Below are positions 1 through 5,561 of a DNA stretch of 5,561 nucleotides, in pieces. Position numbers and translations under genes: made by a program. Positions within the stretch are counted from its first letter, which is position 1. Every line of letters starts with the position of its first letter. Source of the stretch: Schleiferiaceae bacterium (GTDB lineage Bacteria > Bacteroidota > Bacteroidia > Flavobacteriales > Schleiferiaceae); the NCBI GenBank assembly GCA_025210575.1, contig JAOARK010000456.1, forward strand, positions 1 to 5,561, given 5' to 3'. Under the pieces are notes generated by a model. It saw only the letters and a program-made list of their open reading frames with translations. It was not told the DNA's origin and made no database searches.

Positions 1-795
1 CCTTTACCTCCTCCACCATCATCACCTAAGCCACGCGTAAAGGTTCAAGAAGATGGAACAACCATTATCATTTCACCTGATGGCATCGACATTAACGAAG
101 ATGGAGACCGCACACATTACGATTATAAAATAAGAAGACGCAAACAAGCGCAAACGGAAGGCCAGGGAGATATTCACTTTGGATGGAACAATATGGTGCT
201 TGGTGATGCCATTGTGCGCAACGAAAATGGTGAACTTCGCCCATGGCAATCTACAGTGTTTACATTAGGCGGTGCAGGTAAAACACGTGTAGGAAACGAC
301 AATTCCAAATTCTATATCCGCTATGGGTTGCAGTTTAACTGGCACCACTTTAGGTTGAAAGGCAACAATATTATTACTAAAACTACAGTGCCAGATGGTA
401 CCGCATTCTTACCCGTTCAAGTAGAAAAGCCTGCAGTTACCAACGTACAATTCAGCAGCTATAACCTGATGTATCTAGACCTCCCTTTTATGATGATTTT
501 AGACTTTAGTGGACGAGGAATGGACAATGCATTCAGCTTGGGTGTTGGAGCCTATGGTGGTGTTCGTGTAAATCAAAAAAGAAATTTGATTTATGACGAC
601 CACAATAATGACCCGATCAAAGAAAAGATCAGAAACAACTTCTATTTCAACACATGGAGATATGGGGTCATGGCTCAAATTGGTTTCAATGCTTTCAAGA
701 TCACTGCCAAATACGACCTGAATGAGGTTTTCCGTTCAGACCGTGTTACACCAGATTATCAGATCGCATCAATAGCTTTTGGATTTTCATTTTAA
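1..795 (+). CDS. Outer-membrane beta-barrel protein, 5'-truncated by window edge
   Basis: The frame is open from base 1 to the TAA at 793-795, giving 264 visible residues; an internal ATG at 193 exists, but coding clearly runs upstream of it, so the real start is outside the window. The visible part begins with a proline-rich stretch (PLPPPPSSP), then an acidic/polar linker (about residues 15-50), then a region of alternating polar and hydrophobic residues rich in Gly and aromatics, typical of transmembrane beta strands. Examples are residues 158-171 (YLDLPFMMILDFSG), 177-190 (AFSLGVGAYGGVRV) and 221-244. It ends IAFGFSF; a terminal Phe after an amphipathic strand is the usual end of an outer-membrane barrel. 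This resembles the PorT/OmpW-like 'outer membrane beta-barrel' family (PF13568 type) of Bacteroidetes, in which some members lie downstream of an ECF sigma factor; that neighbour would be outside the window. The ligand or role is unknown. The barrel assignment is fairly sure, the subfamily is not. Confidence 0.75.
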   Translation, partial: PLPPPPSSPKPRVKVQEDGTTIIISPDGIDINEDGDRTHYDYKIRRRKQAQTEGQGDIHFGWNNMVLGDAIVRNENGELRPWQSTVFTLGGAGKTRVGNDNSKFYIRYGLQFNWHHFRLKGNNIITKTTVPDGTAFLPVQVEKPAVTNVQFSSYNLMYLDLPFMMILDFSGRGMDNAFSLGVGAYGGVRVNQKRNLIYDDHNNDPIKEKIRNNFYFNTWRYGVMAQIGFNAFKITAKYDLNEVFRSDRVTPDYQIASIAFGFSF

Positions 796-796
796 T

Positions 797-818
797 TTCA
801 AGAACTGGCTGTCTTGAA
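797..818 (+). other. Small hairpin after the beta-barrel gene
   Basis: TTCAAGA (797-803) and TCTTGAA (812-818) are exact inverted copies around an 8-nt loop, starting one base after the stop codon. No T-tract follows, so it is not itself a terminator. It could protect the 3' end of the mRNA or be chance; it sits just upstream of the stronger hairpin at 825-844. Confidence 0.35.
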
Positions 819-824
819 TTATCG

Positions 825-852
825 GGATGCGCGTATGCGCATCCTTTTTTTT
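825..852 (+). terminator. Rho-independent terminator of the beta-barrel gene
   Basis: GGATGCGC (825-832), loop GTAT (833-836) and GCGCATCC (837-844) form a perfect 8-bp, mostly GC stem, immediately followed by eight T residues (845-852). It lies 30 bp after the stop codon at 795 and before the next promoter, so it should end the upstream transcript. There is no A-tract on the left side, so it is probably not bidirectional. Confidence 0.9.
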
Positions 853-861
853 GCATAACTG

Positions 862-893
862 TTTAGATTGTATTTGCAAAAATTCTAGCTTTG
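862..893 (+). promoter_or_regulatory. Bacteroidetes-type promoter for the AlkD-like/hydrolase unit
   Basis: TAGCTTTG at 886-893 matches the Bacteroidetes primary-sigma -7 consensus TAnnTTTG exactly. The -33 element (consensus TTG/TTTG) is weak: TTTA at 862-865 lies 20 bp upstream, and ATTG at 867-870 lies 15 bp upstream. Transcription would start near 896-901, leaving a leader of about 20 nt before the TTG start at 920. It sits directly after the terminator, which fits a new transcription unit. A second near-match, TGTATTTG (869-876), has one mismatch. Confidence 0.55.
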
Positions 894-919
894 AGTTCCC
901 TGAAATTTAAGGTACGAAC

Positions 920-1630
920 TTGAGCACAATATCAGACATAAAACACTCATTAGAAAGTTATCACGACTTTCAAAAAGCTGAAAAAGCGCCAAAATTTTTT
1001 CAAGCGCATAAAGGCGGATATGGAGAAGGAGATCAGTTTCTCGGTGTTGCAGTTCCCGATCAACGGAAAGTGGCAAAAAAATTCTGGAAAGAAATAAGCT
1101 CAAAAGAACTAGAGTCTTTACTTAACGATCCCATTCATGAAGTAAGATTAAGCGCCATATTTATGCTCGTTGAGAAATATAAAAAAGCCAAAAAAGAGGA
1201 AAAACAGTTTTGGGTAGATATGTATCTCAAAAATTTAAATGGAGTGAATAATTGGGATTTAGTGGACTCAAGTGCCGATAAAATTTTAGGCAACTGGCTT
1301 TTAGATAAAGACAGAACATTACTTTATGACCTGGCGAATTCTGGTGACCTTTGGAGAGAACGCATCTCGATTGTGGCCACATATGAGTTCATTCGTAAGG
1401 GAGATTACGAAGACACGTATAAAATTGCAGAAATACTCTTGAACCATCCACATGACCTGATTCACAAAGCTGTAGGATGGATGTTGAAAGAAATGGGCAA
1501 AAGGAGCCCAGAGGCCGAAGAAGTTTTTCTAGTAAAATTTTATGAGAAAATGCCCAGAACCATGTTGAGGTATGCCGTTGAGAAAATGGGCGAAAAAAGA
1601 AGACAAGCCTATCTAAAAGGCACGATATAA
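920..1630 (+). CDS. AlkD-family DNA alkylation repair protein (HEAT-like repeats)
   Basis: This 236-residue, all-helical, Lys/Glu-rich protein matches the DNA alkylation repair family (PF08713), whose characterised member AlkD is a DNA glycosylase removing N3- and N7-alkylated purines by holding DNA on a curved HEAT-like surface. Motifs seen: FLGVAVPDQRKVAK (40-53), the signature NNWDLVDSSADKILG (110-124), WRERIS (145-150), KAVGWMLKEMGKR (183-195) and the typical tail MPRTMLRYAVEKMGEKRRQ. By motif position, W112, D116, R148 and W187 probably correspond to the AlkD DNA-contact and catalytic residues (W109, D113, R148, W187 in Bacillus cereus AlkD), so it is likely active; I could not align them formally. 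The start is TTG: an in-frame TAA at 908-910 lies just upstream and no in-frame ATG follows until residue 82. A weak AAGG at 909-912 precedes it. It is the first gene of a unit with the hydrolase 7 bp downstream. Family is sure; substrate is inferred. Confidence 0.88.
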   Translation: MSTISDIKHSLESYHDFQKAEKAPKFFQAHKGGYGEGDQFLGVAVPDQRKVAKKFWKEISSKELESLLNDPIHEVRLSAIFMLVEKYKKAKKEEKQFWVDMYLKNLNGVNNWDLVDSSADKILGNWLLDKDRTLLYDLANSGDLWRERISIVATYEFIRKGDYEDTYKIAEILLNHPHDLIHKAVGWMLKEMGKRSPEAEEVFLVKFYEKMPRTMLRYAVEKMGEKRRQAYLKGTI

Positions 1631-1637
1631 TATTCCT

Positions 1638-2318
1638 ATGAAATCGATCATTCTTCTGCATGGCGCTTTAGGCGACAAAGCGCAGGTACAAAATTATTTT
1701 GATTCTCTGAAAGAGTTTTACAACTGCTATAGTTTTAGCTTTTATGGTCATGGTCAGGACGCTACAAACAATGACGAGTTTACCATAGACCAATTTACCC
1801 TTCAACTAAAGGAATTTATTGAATCCAATAACTTATTAGGATGTTCCATATTTGGGTACAGCATGGGTGGGTATGTTGCGTTGAATTTAGCCAAGAAATT
1901 TCCTCACTGTGTGGAGAACATTGTTACTTACGGAACCCAATTTAAATGGACACCAGAATCAGCTACCAAGGAAGCTCAATTATTAAATCCAGAAAAAATA
2001 GACCTTAAGGTTCCCGCTTTCGCTAAACAACTTAAAACAACACATGGCAGTGCTTGGAAAGAAGTAGTGAATAAAACAAAGAAAATGATGTTGGATTTGG
2101 GCAATGAACCTACGCTAAAAATAGACGATTTTGAAACCATCAGCCATCATATTCTTCTTACCCTTGGCGCCAAAGACAACATGGCTGATCTTGAAGAAAC
2201 ATTACACGTCAATAGAACTTTGCAAGATTCTCAATTTATGCCGATACCAAATATGCCTCATCCACTTAATCAGGTAAAACCTGAGGTTCTTGTACCTTTA
2301 TTACTGAAGCATTTATAG
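1638..2318 (+). CDS. Alpha/beta-fold hydrolase
   Basis: This 226-residue cytosolic protein with no signal peptide has the full alpha/beta-hydrolase signature. LLHGALGD (6-13) is the oxyanion-hole HG motif after the first strand, YGHGQ (36-40) follows the next strand, and GYSMGG (73-78) is the nucleophile elbow with Ser75. LGAKDNM (176-182) supplies the likely acid Asp180, and MPHPLNQV (206-213) the likely general base His208. All three triad positions are present, so it should be an active serine hydrolase. The length is a little short for the family (usually 250-300), with a small cap region around 100-165. The substrate cannot be read from sequence; esters or thioesters (MenH/BioH-like folds) are possible but unsupported. 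ATG at 1638 follows the stop of the AlkD-like gene by 7 bp with no promoter or Shine-Dalgarno between, so the two are almost certainly co-transcribed. Confidence 0.85.
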   Translation: MKSIILLHGALGDKAQVQNYFDSLKEFYNCYSFSFYGHGQDATNNDEFTIDQFTLQLKEFIESNNLLGCSIFGYSMGGYVALNLAKKFPHCVENIVTYGTQFKWTPESATKEAQLLNPEKIDLKVPAFAKQLKTTHGSAWKEVVNKTKKMMLDLGNEPTLKIDDFETISHHILLTLGAKDNMADLEETLHVNRTLQDSQFMPIPNMPHPLNQVKPEVLVPLLLKHL

Positions 2319-2401
2319 CGCTCGCACTCTGCCAATTACTATCATAGCATAAGAAAAGACTTCGTTAAATCGAAAGGAGTTTTATTTGATAAAGCCATTT
2401 C
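2319..2401 (+). other. Short intergenic spacer with only a weak hairpin
   Basis: Between the hydrolase stop and the next promoter I see only a weak imperfect inverted repeat, TTCG (2361-2364) and CGAA (2371-2374), followed some bases later by TTTTATTTG (2380-2388). It might serve as a poor terminator for the upstream unit, but the stem is too short to call. AAGGAG at 2374-2379 looks like a Shine-Dalgarno but is 34 bases before the GTG start at 2414 and is not usable for it. Confidence 0.3.
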
Positions 2402-2410
2402 TAAATTTGC
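2402..2410 (+). promoter_or_regulatory. Promoter -7 element of the secreted LamG protein gene
   Basis: TAAATTTGC is a perfect match to the Bacteroidetes -7 consensus TAnnTTTG plus the often-seen trailing C. A -33 element is not clear: TTTG at 2385-2388 is only 13 bp upstream, while a T-run at 2380-2383 has an 18-bp spacer. The element ends 3 bp before the GTG start codon at 2414, so transcription would begin at or next to the start codon, implying a leaderless or nearly leaderless mRNA. Confidence 0.5.
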
Positions 2411-2413
2411 ACC

Positions 2414-4471
2414 GTGAGGTGCATAGTACTTTACATACTAACCTGTTTATCCTTTCTATTTAGTAGTGCGCAAACTCAGGGTTTTGCGTATGACTTTAAT
2501 GGAATTAGTACCTATGCCAATTTGGGTGATGTTCTTAAAACAACCAAGACTATCGAGTTTTGGATTAAACCCAACAACCCAATTAATACCAGTTCTTCAA
2601 TACAGCCCATTTTAGTTAGAGATGGCGATGGAATGAGTTTTATTGGCAACGAAGAGTTCGCCTTATTCTTTGATGGAAGCACAGGAACGAACCCTGGTCA
2701 TTTAACTTACCGCGTTGGAGATGGAACAAATTCAGCCACCATTACAAGTGACACCAATCAATGGTCTGCTGGAGTTTGGTACCATGTTGCCGTGAGTCTC
2801 ACTCCAGGTCAAGGACTAAAAATGTACGTCAATGGAAATATTCAATCCAGCACATCTTCTTCTGTAAGTTCCATATACTTCAGAAGCGAAGGACCTTCAG
2901 GTGATTTGCTTCTTGGAAGATGGGATAATGCTGAAAACGACTATTTAGATGCACAATTGGATAATCTTCGTTTTTGGAATTCAGCTAGAAGCCAGAACCA
3001 AATAAGAAGTACAATGTGTCATGAGATTCTCACGGGCCCGAGCTTCACGTTTACATTCAATACTAAACTCTCTAATACGCTAATAGTCTTGGGCGGAGTA
3101 ATGAATCCAATCCTTGTAAATGGAAACACAAGTCATTACAAAACCTCAACCGCACCATTCGGACTTAGTTCGGTAAATCTTTATAACACTGATTTATTTG
3201 GTCAAGAATTAAGTATGGATGGTCAATATGATATTAAGATTGACAGCATGCTCACTCCAGCAAATGGAGTTCATATTTATTCATTTATTGATCCAAGATA
3301 TCCTCTTGGAGTGCTGAATAGAGGTCAATTTGGAGTTTGGTTTAACGAACAGCAAGCCACATACAACGTATCTTTTAACTACGATAGTTTGTCTGTTTCC
3401 TGCGATAGCTGCTTCAAGCTGGCTTCCAGAGATGACAACTCATCAAACAATTGGACCGATAGAAGTGTTATTAAACAGGGTTGCACCGCCAAATTGGTTG
3501 GTGAGAGTTCAATTGGTAAAAGCTACCGCGAGGAGTATAATTTAAACGACACTATTGTTATTGAAACTGGACTTGGCGATACAGCAGTTTTTTGTTCAGA
3601 CGATTTCAAGTTTATCGTTCCGAATAACTATCCGGGAGCTACCTACATCTGGAATGACACAAACTACGTTAAAGATTTAATGGTTACCGATACCGGATAT
3701 CAGCACTTAGAACTTCGTTGGAATGGCTGTAAAGTATCAAAAGATGTATACGTAGAGGTTTATGAAACTCCACAATTCTATTTACCTCCAGATACTACCA
3801 TTTGCGAGGGTGACACACTTTGGCTAACTGCACCTATAGACAGCGCAGAATACCTTTGGGTGGGCTTCTTTACACAACGAACATTTGGCATAACTTCTCC
3901 AGGAACTTACAACCTTAAGATTAAGGTGGGTGACTGTTTCGCAGTGGATGAAATTAAAGTCGATGTAATTCGTAATTTCAATGTTGACCTTGGTCCAGAC
4001 ACCAATCTTTGCCTAGGTGAGGGGATCAATTTCGCATTTAGCGGAAATGGGATCAACTACGAATGGAGCGATGGCAGCACTTCGCCTTTGAGGCAAATTT
4101 TCAATCAACCCGGGCAATATTGGGTGCGAGCTTATAACAGTTGTTTTGAGAAGTTCGATACCGTAAACATCAACTACGAAGAATGTGACTGTAACATTTT
4201 TGTTGCCAATTCTTTTTCGCCTAATGGTGATGGAGAGAATGAGATTTTCAAAGCTATTTCAGGATGTTATTACGAGGAGTTTGAATTTGAGATTCTGAAT
4301 CGATGGGGAGGAATTATTTATAAGTCTAACCATTTAGAAGATGGATGGGATGGAACGATTAATGGCAAACAAGCCCCAATGGGCATGTACAATTGGAGGT
4401 TGCGCTACAAAAAATTCAGTTGGCAGAAATTGAGTAATTACGATTACGGCCAACTAATCCTCATCCGATGA
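2414..4471 (+). CDS. Secreted LamG-domain protein with T9SS type B (gliding-motility-associated) C-terminal domain
   Basis: This 685-residue cell-surface or secreted protein has four parts. A signal peptide covers residues 1-19 (hydrophobic core to FLFSSA, cleavage likely A19/Q20). A LamG/concanavalin-A-like domain (PF13385 type) spans about 24-197, with FDFNG-like opening YDFNGISTYANLG, WYHVAVS (122-128), KMYVNG and LDNLRFWN (182-189). An unassigned region (about 200-385) holds a CxxC at 330-333. Three Ig-like repeats fill about 386-589. The end, about 596-685, is the gliding-motility-associated/CHU_C domain (TIGR04131/PF13585): NSFSPNGDG (599-607), NRWGG (629-633), GWDG (644-647) and terminal LILIR. 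In this family the C-terminal domain directs export by the type IX secretion system after Sec transport and is usually removed. LamG domains commonly bind glycans or calcium; no catalytic domain is visible, so adhesion or binding is inferred. The GTG start is forced by an in-frame TAA at 2402-2404. The gene stands alone behind its own promoter, and its 3' end overlaps the converging channel gene by 18 bp. Confidence 0.88.
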   Translation: MRCIVLYILTCLSFLFSSAQTQGFAYDFNGISTYANLGDVLKTTKTIEFWIKPNNPINTSSSIQPILVRDGDGMSFIGNEEFALFFDGSTGTNPGHLTYRVGDGTNSATITSDTNQWSAGVWYHVAVSLTPGQGLKMYVNGNIQSSTSSSVSSIYFRSEGPSGDLLLGRWDNAENDYLDAQLDNLRFWNSARSQNQIRSTMCHEILTGPSFTFTFNTKLSNTLIVLGGVMNPILVNGNTSHYKTSTAPFGLSSVNLYNTDLFGQELSMDGQYDIKIDSMLTPANGVHIYSFIDPRYPLGVLNRGQFGVWFNEQQATYNVSFNYDSLSVSCDSCFKLASRDDNSSNNWTDRSVIKQGCTAKLVGESSIGKSYREEYNLNDTIVIETGLGDTAVFCSDDFKFIVPNNYPGATYIWNDTNYVKDLMVTDTGYQHLELRWNGCKVSKDVYVEVYETPQFYLPPDTTICEGDTLWLTAPIDSAEYLWVGFFTQRTFGITSPGTYNLKIKVGDCFAVDEIKVDVIRNFNVDLGPDTNLCLGEGINFAFSGNGINYEWSDGSTSPLRQIFNQPGQYWVRAYNSCFEKFDTVNINYEECDCNIFVANSFSPNGDGENEIFKAISGCYYEEFEFEILNRWGGIIYKSNHLEDGWDGTINGKQAPMGMYNWRLRYKKFSWQKLSNYDYGQLILIR
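3569..4180 (+). repeat. Three tandem Ig-like repeats encoded within the secreted protein
   Basis: These are protein-level repeats of about 60-70 residues in the gene at 2414. Each opens with a DT..xC motif: GLGDTAVFC (386-394), PPDTTICEGD (458-467), GPDTNLCLGEG (527-537). Each then has a Y-x-W pair (YIW, YLW, YEW), a G-x-Y/x-Y turn (DTGYQ, SPGTY, QPGQY) and a second Cys before an acidic/valine strand (C439, C508, C577). The pairs C394/C439, C464/C508 and C533/C577 are equally spaced (44-45 residues), consistent with one disulphide per module. The first copy is the most diverged. They probably form a stalk between the LamG head and the sorting domain. Confidence 0.7.
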
Positions 4472-5561
4472 TGGTTTAGGCTCGTCCTTTCCAATTTCAT
4501 TTGGAGCAACCGTACTTGCATTTCCATCGCGCTGAGCCATATAATTAGGTGATAAGATCTCGATACCCTCTTTGCTAAAAATGTCTTGAATGTTTTGGTG
4601 CAAACGTGAGTTGATCAAATCCTTGTAGAGAGGCCTTTTAGAAAATGCATTGATCTGATAACCCACCGAAAAATCACCGAGTTCCTTTTGGAGAACAAAT
4701 GGCTTGGGTTCTTTTTCCAAATCTTCCGTCATATCTGCAGCCTTCAAAAGCATCTCGTGAACTTTTCTCCATGGCACTTCATAACCTATGGTTACTTCCG
4801 AAAAGAGAATAACTCCACCTTCGGAAATAGATCGGTTGTAGTTGGTGATATGGCTATTCATCACATTGGCATTGGGGATTGTGATGTACTCATTTTTTGG
4901 GGTTTTGATACGCAACACGAAAGCCGTTTTTTCAATGATCTCTCCTTCTATCTCCCCAACTTTAATGCGGTCTCCGATCTTAAATGGACGCATATACGTT
5001 AGCACCAAACTGGCTACCAGATTACCAACAATTGAAGTCGATCCAATGGAGAATATGATACCGATAAAAACAGAGACTCCTTTGAATACATCACTCTGCG
5101 CCCCTGGCAAATAAGGAAAGATCATGACAAAAGAGAGCGTTACAATCAGCACCTTGACAATATCGAATGTGGTTCTTGCCCAGTCAGGATAAAAACCTTT
5201 GATCTTGATCTTACCATACTCTACTTTTTTGGCGACCAACTTTAGATACTTGAGTATGGTTCGAACGATCAAAACAATTACAACAATCGTGAAAAGGTTA
5301 GGTATATATTCGACTACACCATTGATGAAATTTGAAAACGGTGTGTAAACCCAACTGATGAGTTTTGCTGCAATAAATTCTGTAGCTGGAAACAAGCTAA
5401 AGATGACCGGAAAAACAATGTATGCAATGATCAGCATGAAGACAATGCGAACGATAGCTACCAGTTTCAAAACCATGTCAAGTTCATCATCTGCATCCAT
5501 CACTTCAAAATCTTTGAAGCGAATACCGTTTAAATACTTCCCTCCCTTTTTCTTAGAGATC
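4454..5561 (-). CDS. Large MscS-family mechanosensitive ion channel, N-terminus beyond window
   Basis: An inner-membrane channel that opens under membrane tension to release solutes in hypo-osmotic shock. The frame runs from the TAG at 4456-4454 to the window edge without a stop: 368 visible residues. GTG/ATG codons at 5503-5498 are possible starts, but the 19 codons above them remain open and their sequence (KYLNGIRFKDFEV) reads on naturally, so the real protein is longer. Counting from the edge, hydrophobic segments lie at about 30-57, 88-109, 132-152 and the pore-lining helix about 158-188 (GVSVFIG, GSTSIVGNLVASLVL). The MscS signature RPFKIGDRIKVGEIEGEI follows at 191-208, then the beta domain (NEYITIPNANVMNSHITNY) and the alpha/beta domain (TIGYEVPWRKVHEML, LHQNIQDIF, EGIEILSPNY). 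GFYPDWA before the core and the extra helices mark the larger Bacteroidetes MscS-like subfamily rather than the short E. coli type. The last 20 or so residues are a polar, acidic tail ending SSDED. Promoter and start are outside the window. Confidence 0.92.
   Translation of the reverse strand, partial: ISKKKGGKYLNGIRFKDFEVMDADDELDMVLKLVAIVRIVFMLIIAYIVFPVIFSLFPATEFIAAKLISWVYTPFSNFINGVVEYIPNLFTIVVIVLIVRTILKYLKLVAKKVEYGKIKIKGFYPDWARTTFDIVKVLIVTLSFVMIFPYLPGAQSDVFKGVSVFIGIIFSIGSTSIVGNLVASLVLTYMRPFKIGDRIKVGEIEGEIIEKTAFVLRIKTPKNEYITIPNANVMNSHITNYNRSISEGGVILFSEVTIGYEVPWRKVHEMLLKAADMTEDLEKEPKPFVLQKELGDFSVGYQINAFSKRPLYKDLINSRLHQNIQDIFSKEGIEILSPNYMAQRDGNASTVAPNEIGKDEPKPSSDED

Noticed and set aside
885..1103. 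Minus-strand ORF of 72 codons opposite the AlkD-like gene start
   Set aside because: It covers the promoter and 5' end of a well-supported gene, has no recognisable domain, and its composition reflects the antisense of Lys/Glu codons.
1389..1661. Minus-strand ORF of 90 codons
   Set aside because: Antisense to conserved AlkD-family motifs (GWMLKE, MPRTMLRY) and extends across the following start codon; no independent coding evidence.
2354..2388. Terminator for the AlkD-like/hydrolase unit
   Set aside because: The best stem is only 4 bp (TTCG/CGAA) with mismatches outside it and an interrupted T-run; not enough to call.
2374..2463. Possible 25-residue small ORF: AAGGAG (2374-2379), TTG at 2386, stop TAG at 2461-2463
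   Set aside because: The Shine-Dalgarno spacing is good, but such sites matter little in Bacteroidetes, the peptide (LIKPFLNLHRE...) is featureless, and the -7 element at 2402-2410 lies inside it, so the main transcript would not carry its start.
3330..3545. Plus-strand ORF of 71 codons inside the secreted protein gene
   Set aside because: Alternative-frame shadow of the 2414-4471 gene with no start signal or domain.
4688..5114. Two overlapping plus-strand ORFs (4688-5002 and 4842-5114)
   Set aside because: Both are antisense to the conserved core of the MscS-like channel and have no family resemblance.
1..5561. A novel defence, mobile or RNA-based system
   Set aside because: I found no direct repeat arrays, terminal inverted repeats, integrase, transposase, reverse transcriptase, nuclease or toxin-antitoxin pair; all large ORFs belong to familiar families.

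Overview
The window looks like ordinary chromosomal DNA from a Bacteroidota (Bacteroidetes) bacterium. Four signs point there: a secreted protein ending in a gliding-motility-associated / type IX secretion (T9SS) type B sorting domain, two perfect TAnnTTTG promoter -7 elements, almost no Shine-Dalgarno sequences before starts, and an AT-rich composition with an outer-membrane beta-barrel protein of a type common in this phylum. I cannot name the genus.

Layout, left to right. (1) Positions 1-795, plus strand: the 3' part of an outer-membrane beta-barrel protein gene that begins before the window. It is followed by two hairpins, the second a strong intrinsic terminator (825-852). (2) A promoter with -7 element TAGCTTTG (886-893) leads a two-gene unit: an AlkD-family DNA alkylation-repair HEAT-repeat protein with a TTG start (920-1630), then 7 bp later a small alpha/beta hydrolase (1638-2318). 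(3) A second promoter (TAAATTTGC, 2402-2410) lies only 3 bp before the GTG start of a 685-residue secreted protein (2414-4471). That protein has a signal peptide, a LamG/concanavalin-like domain, a linker, three Cys-paired Ig-like repeats and a T9SS type B C-terminal domain. (4) On the minus strand, converging on and overlapping that gene by 18 bp, is a large MscS-family mechanosensitive channel gene (4454-5561). It stays open to the window edge, so its true start lies outside.

The genes do not form one pathway. Two deal with the envelope surface (beta-barrel, secreted LamG protein), one with osmotic protection (MscS), and one pair couples a DNA-repair-type protein with a hydrolase of unknown substrate. 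I see no transposon, CRISPR array, tRNA/rRNA, phage gene or recognisable defence system. The more interesting points are the probably leaderless GTG start of the secreted protein, the absence of a PorP/SprF-type partner gene beside it within the window, the shared DNA encoding the C-termini of the secreted protein and the channel, and the repair-protein/hydrolase pairing.
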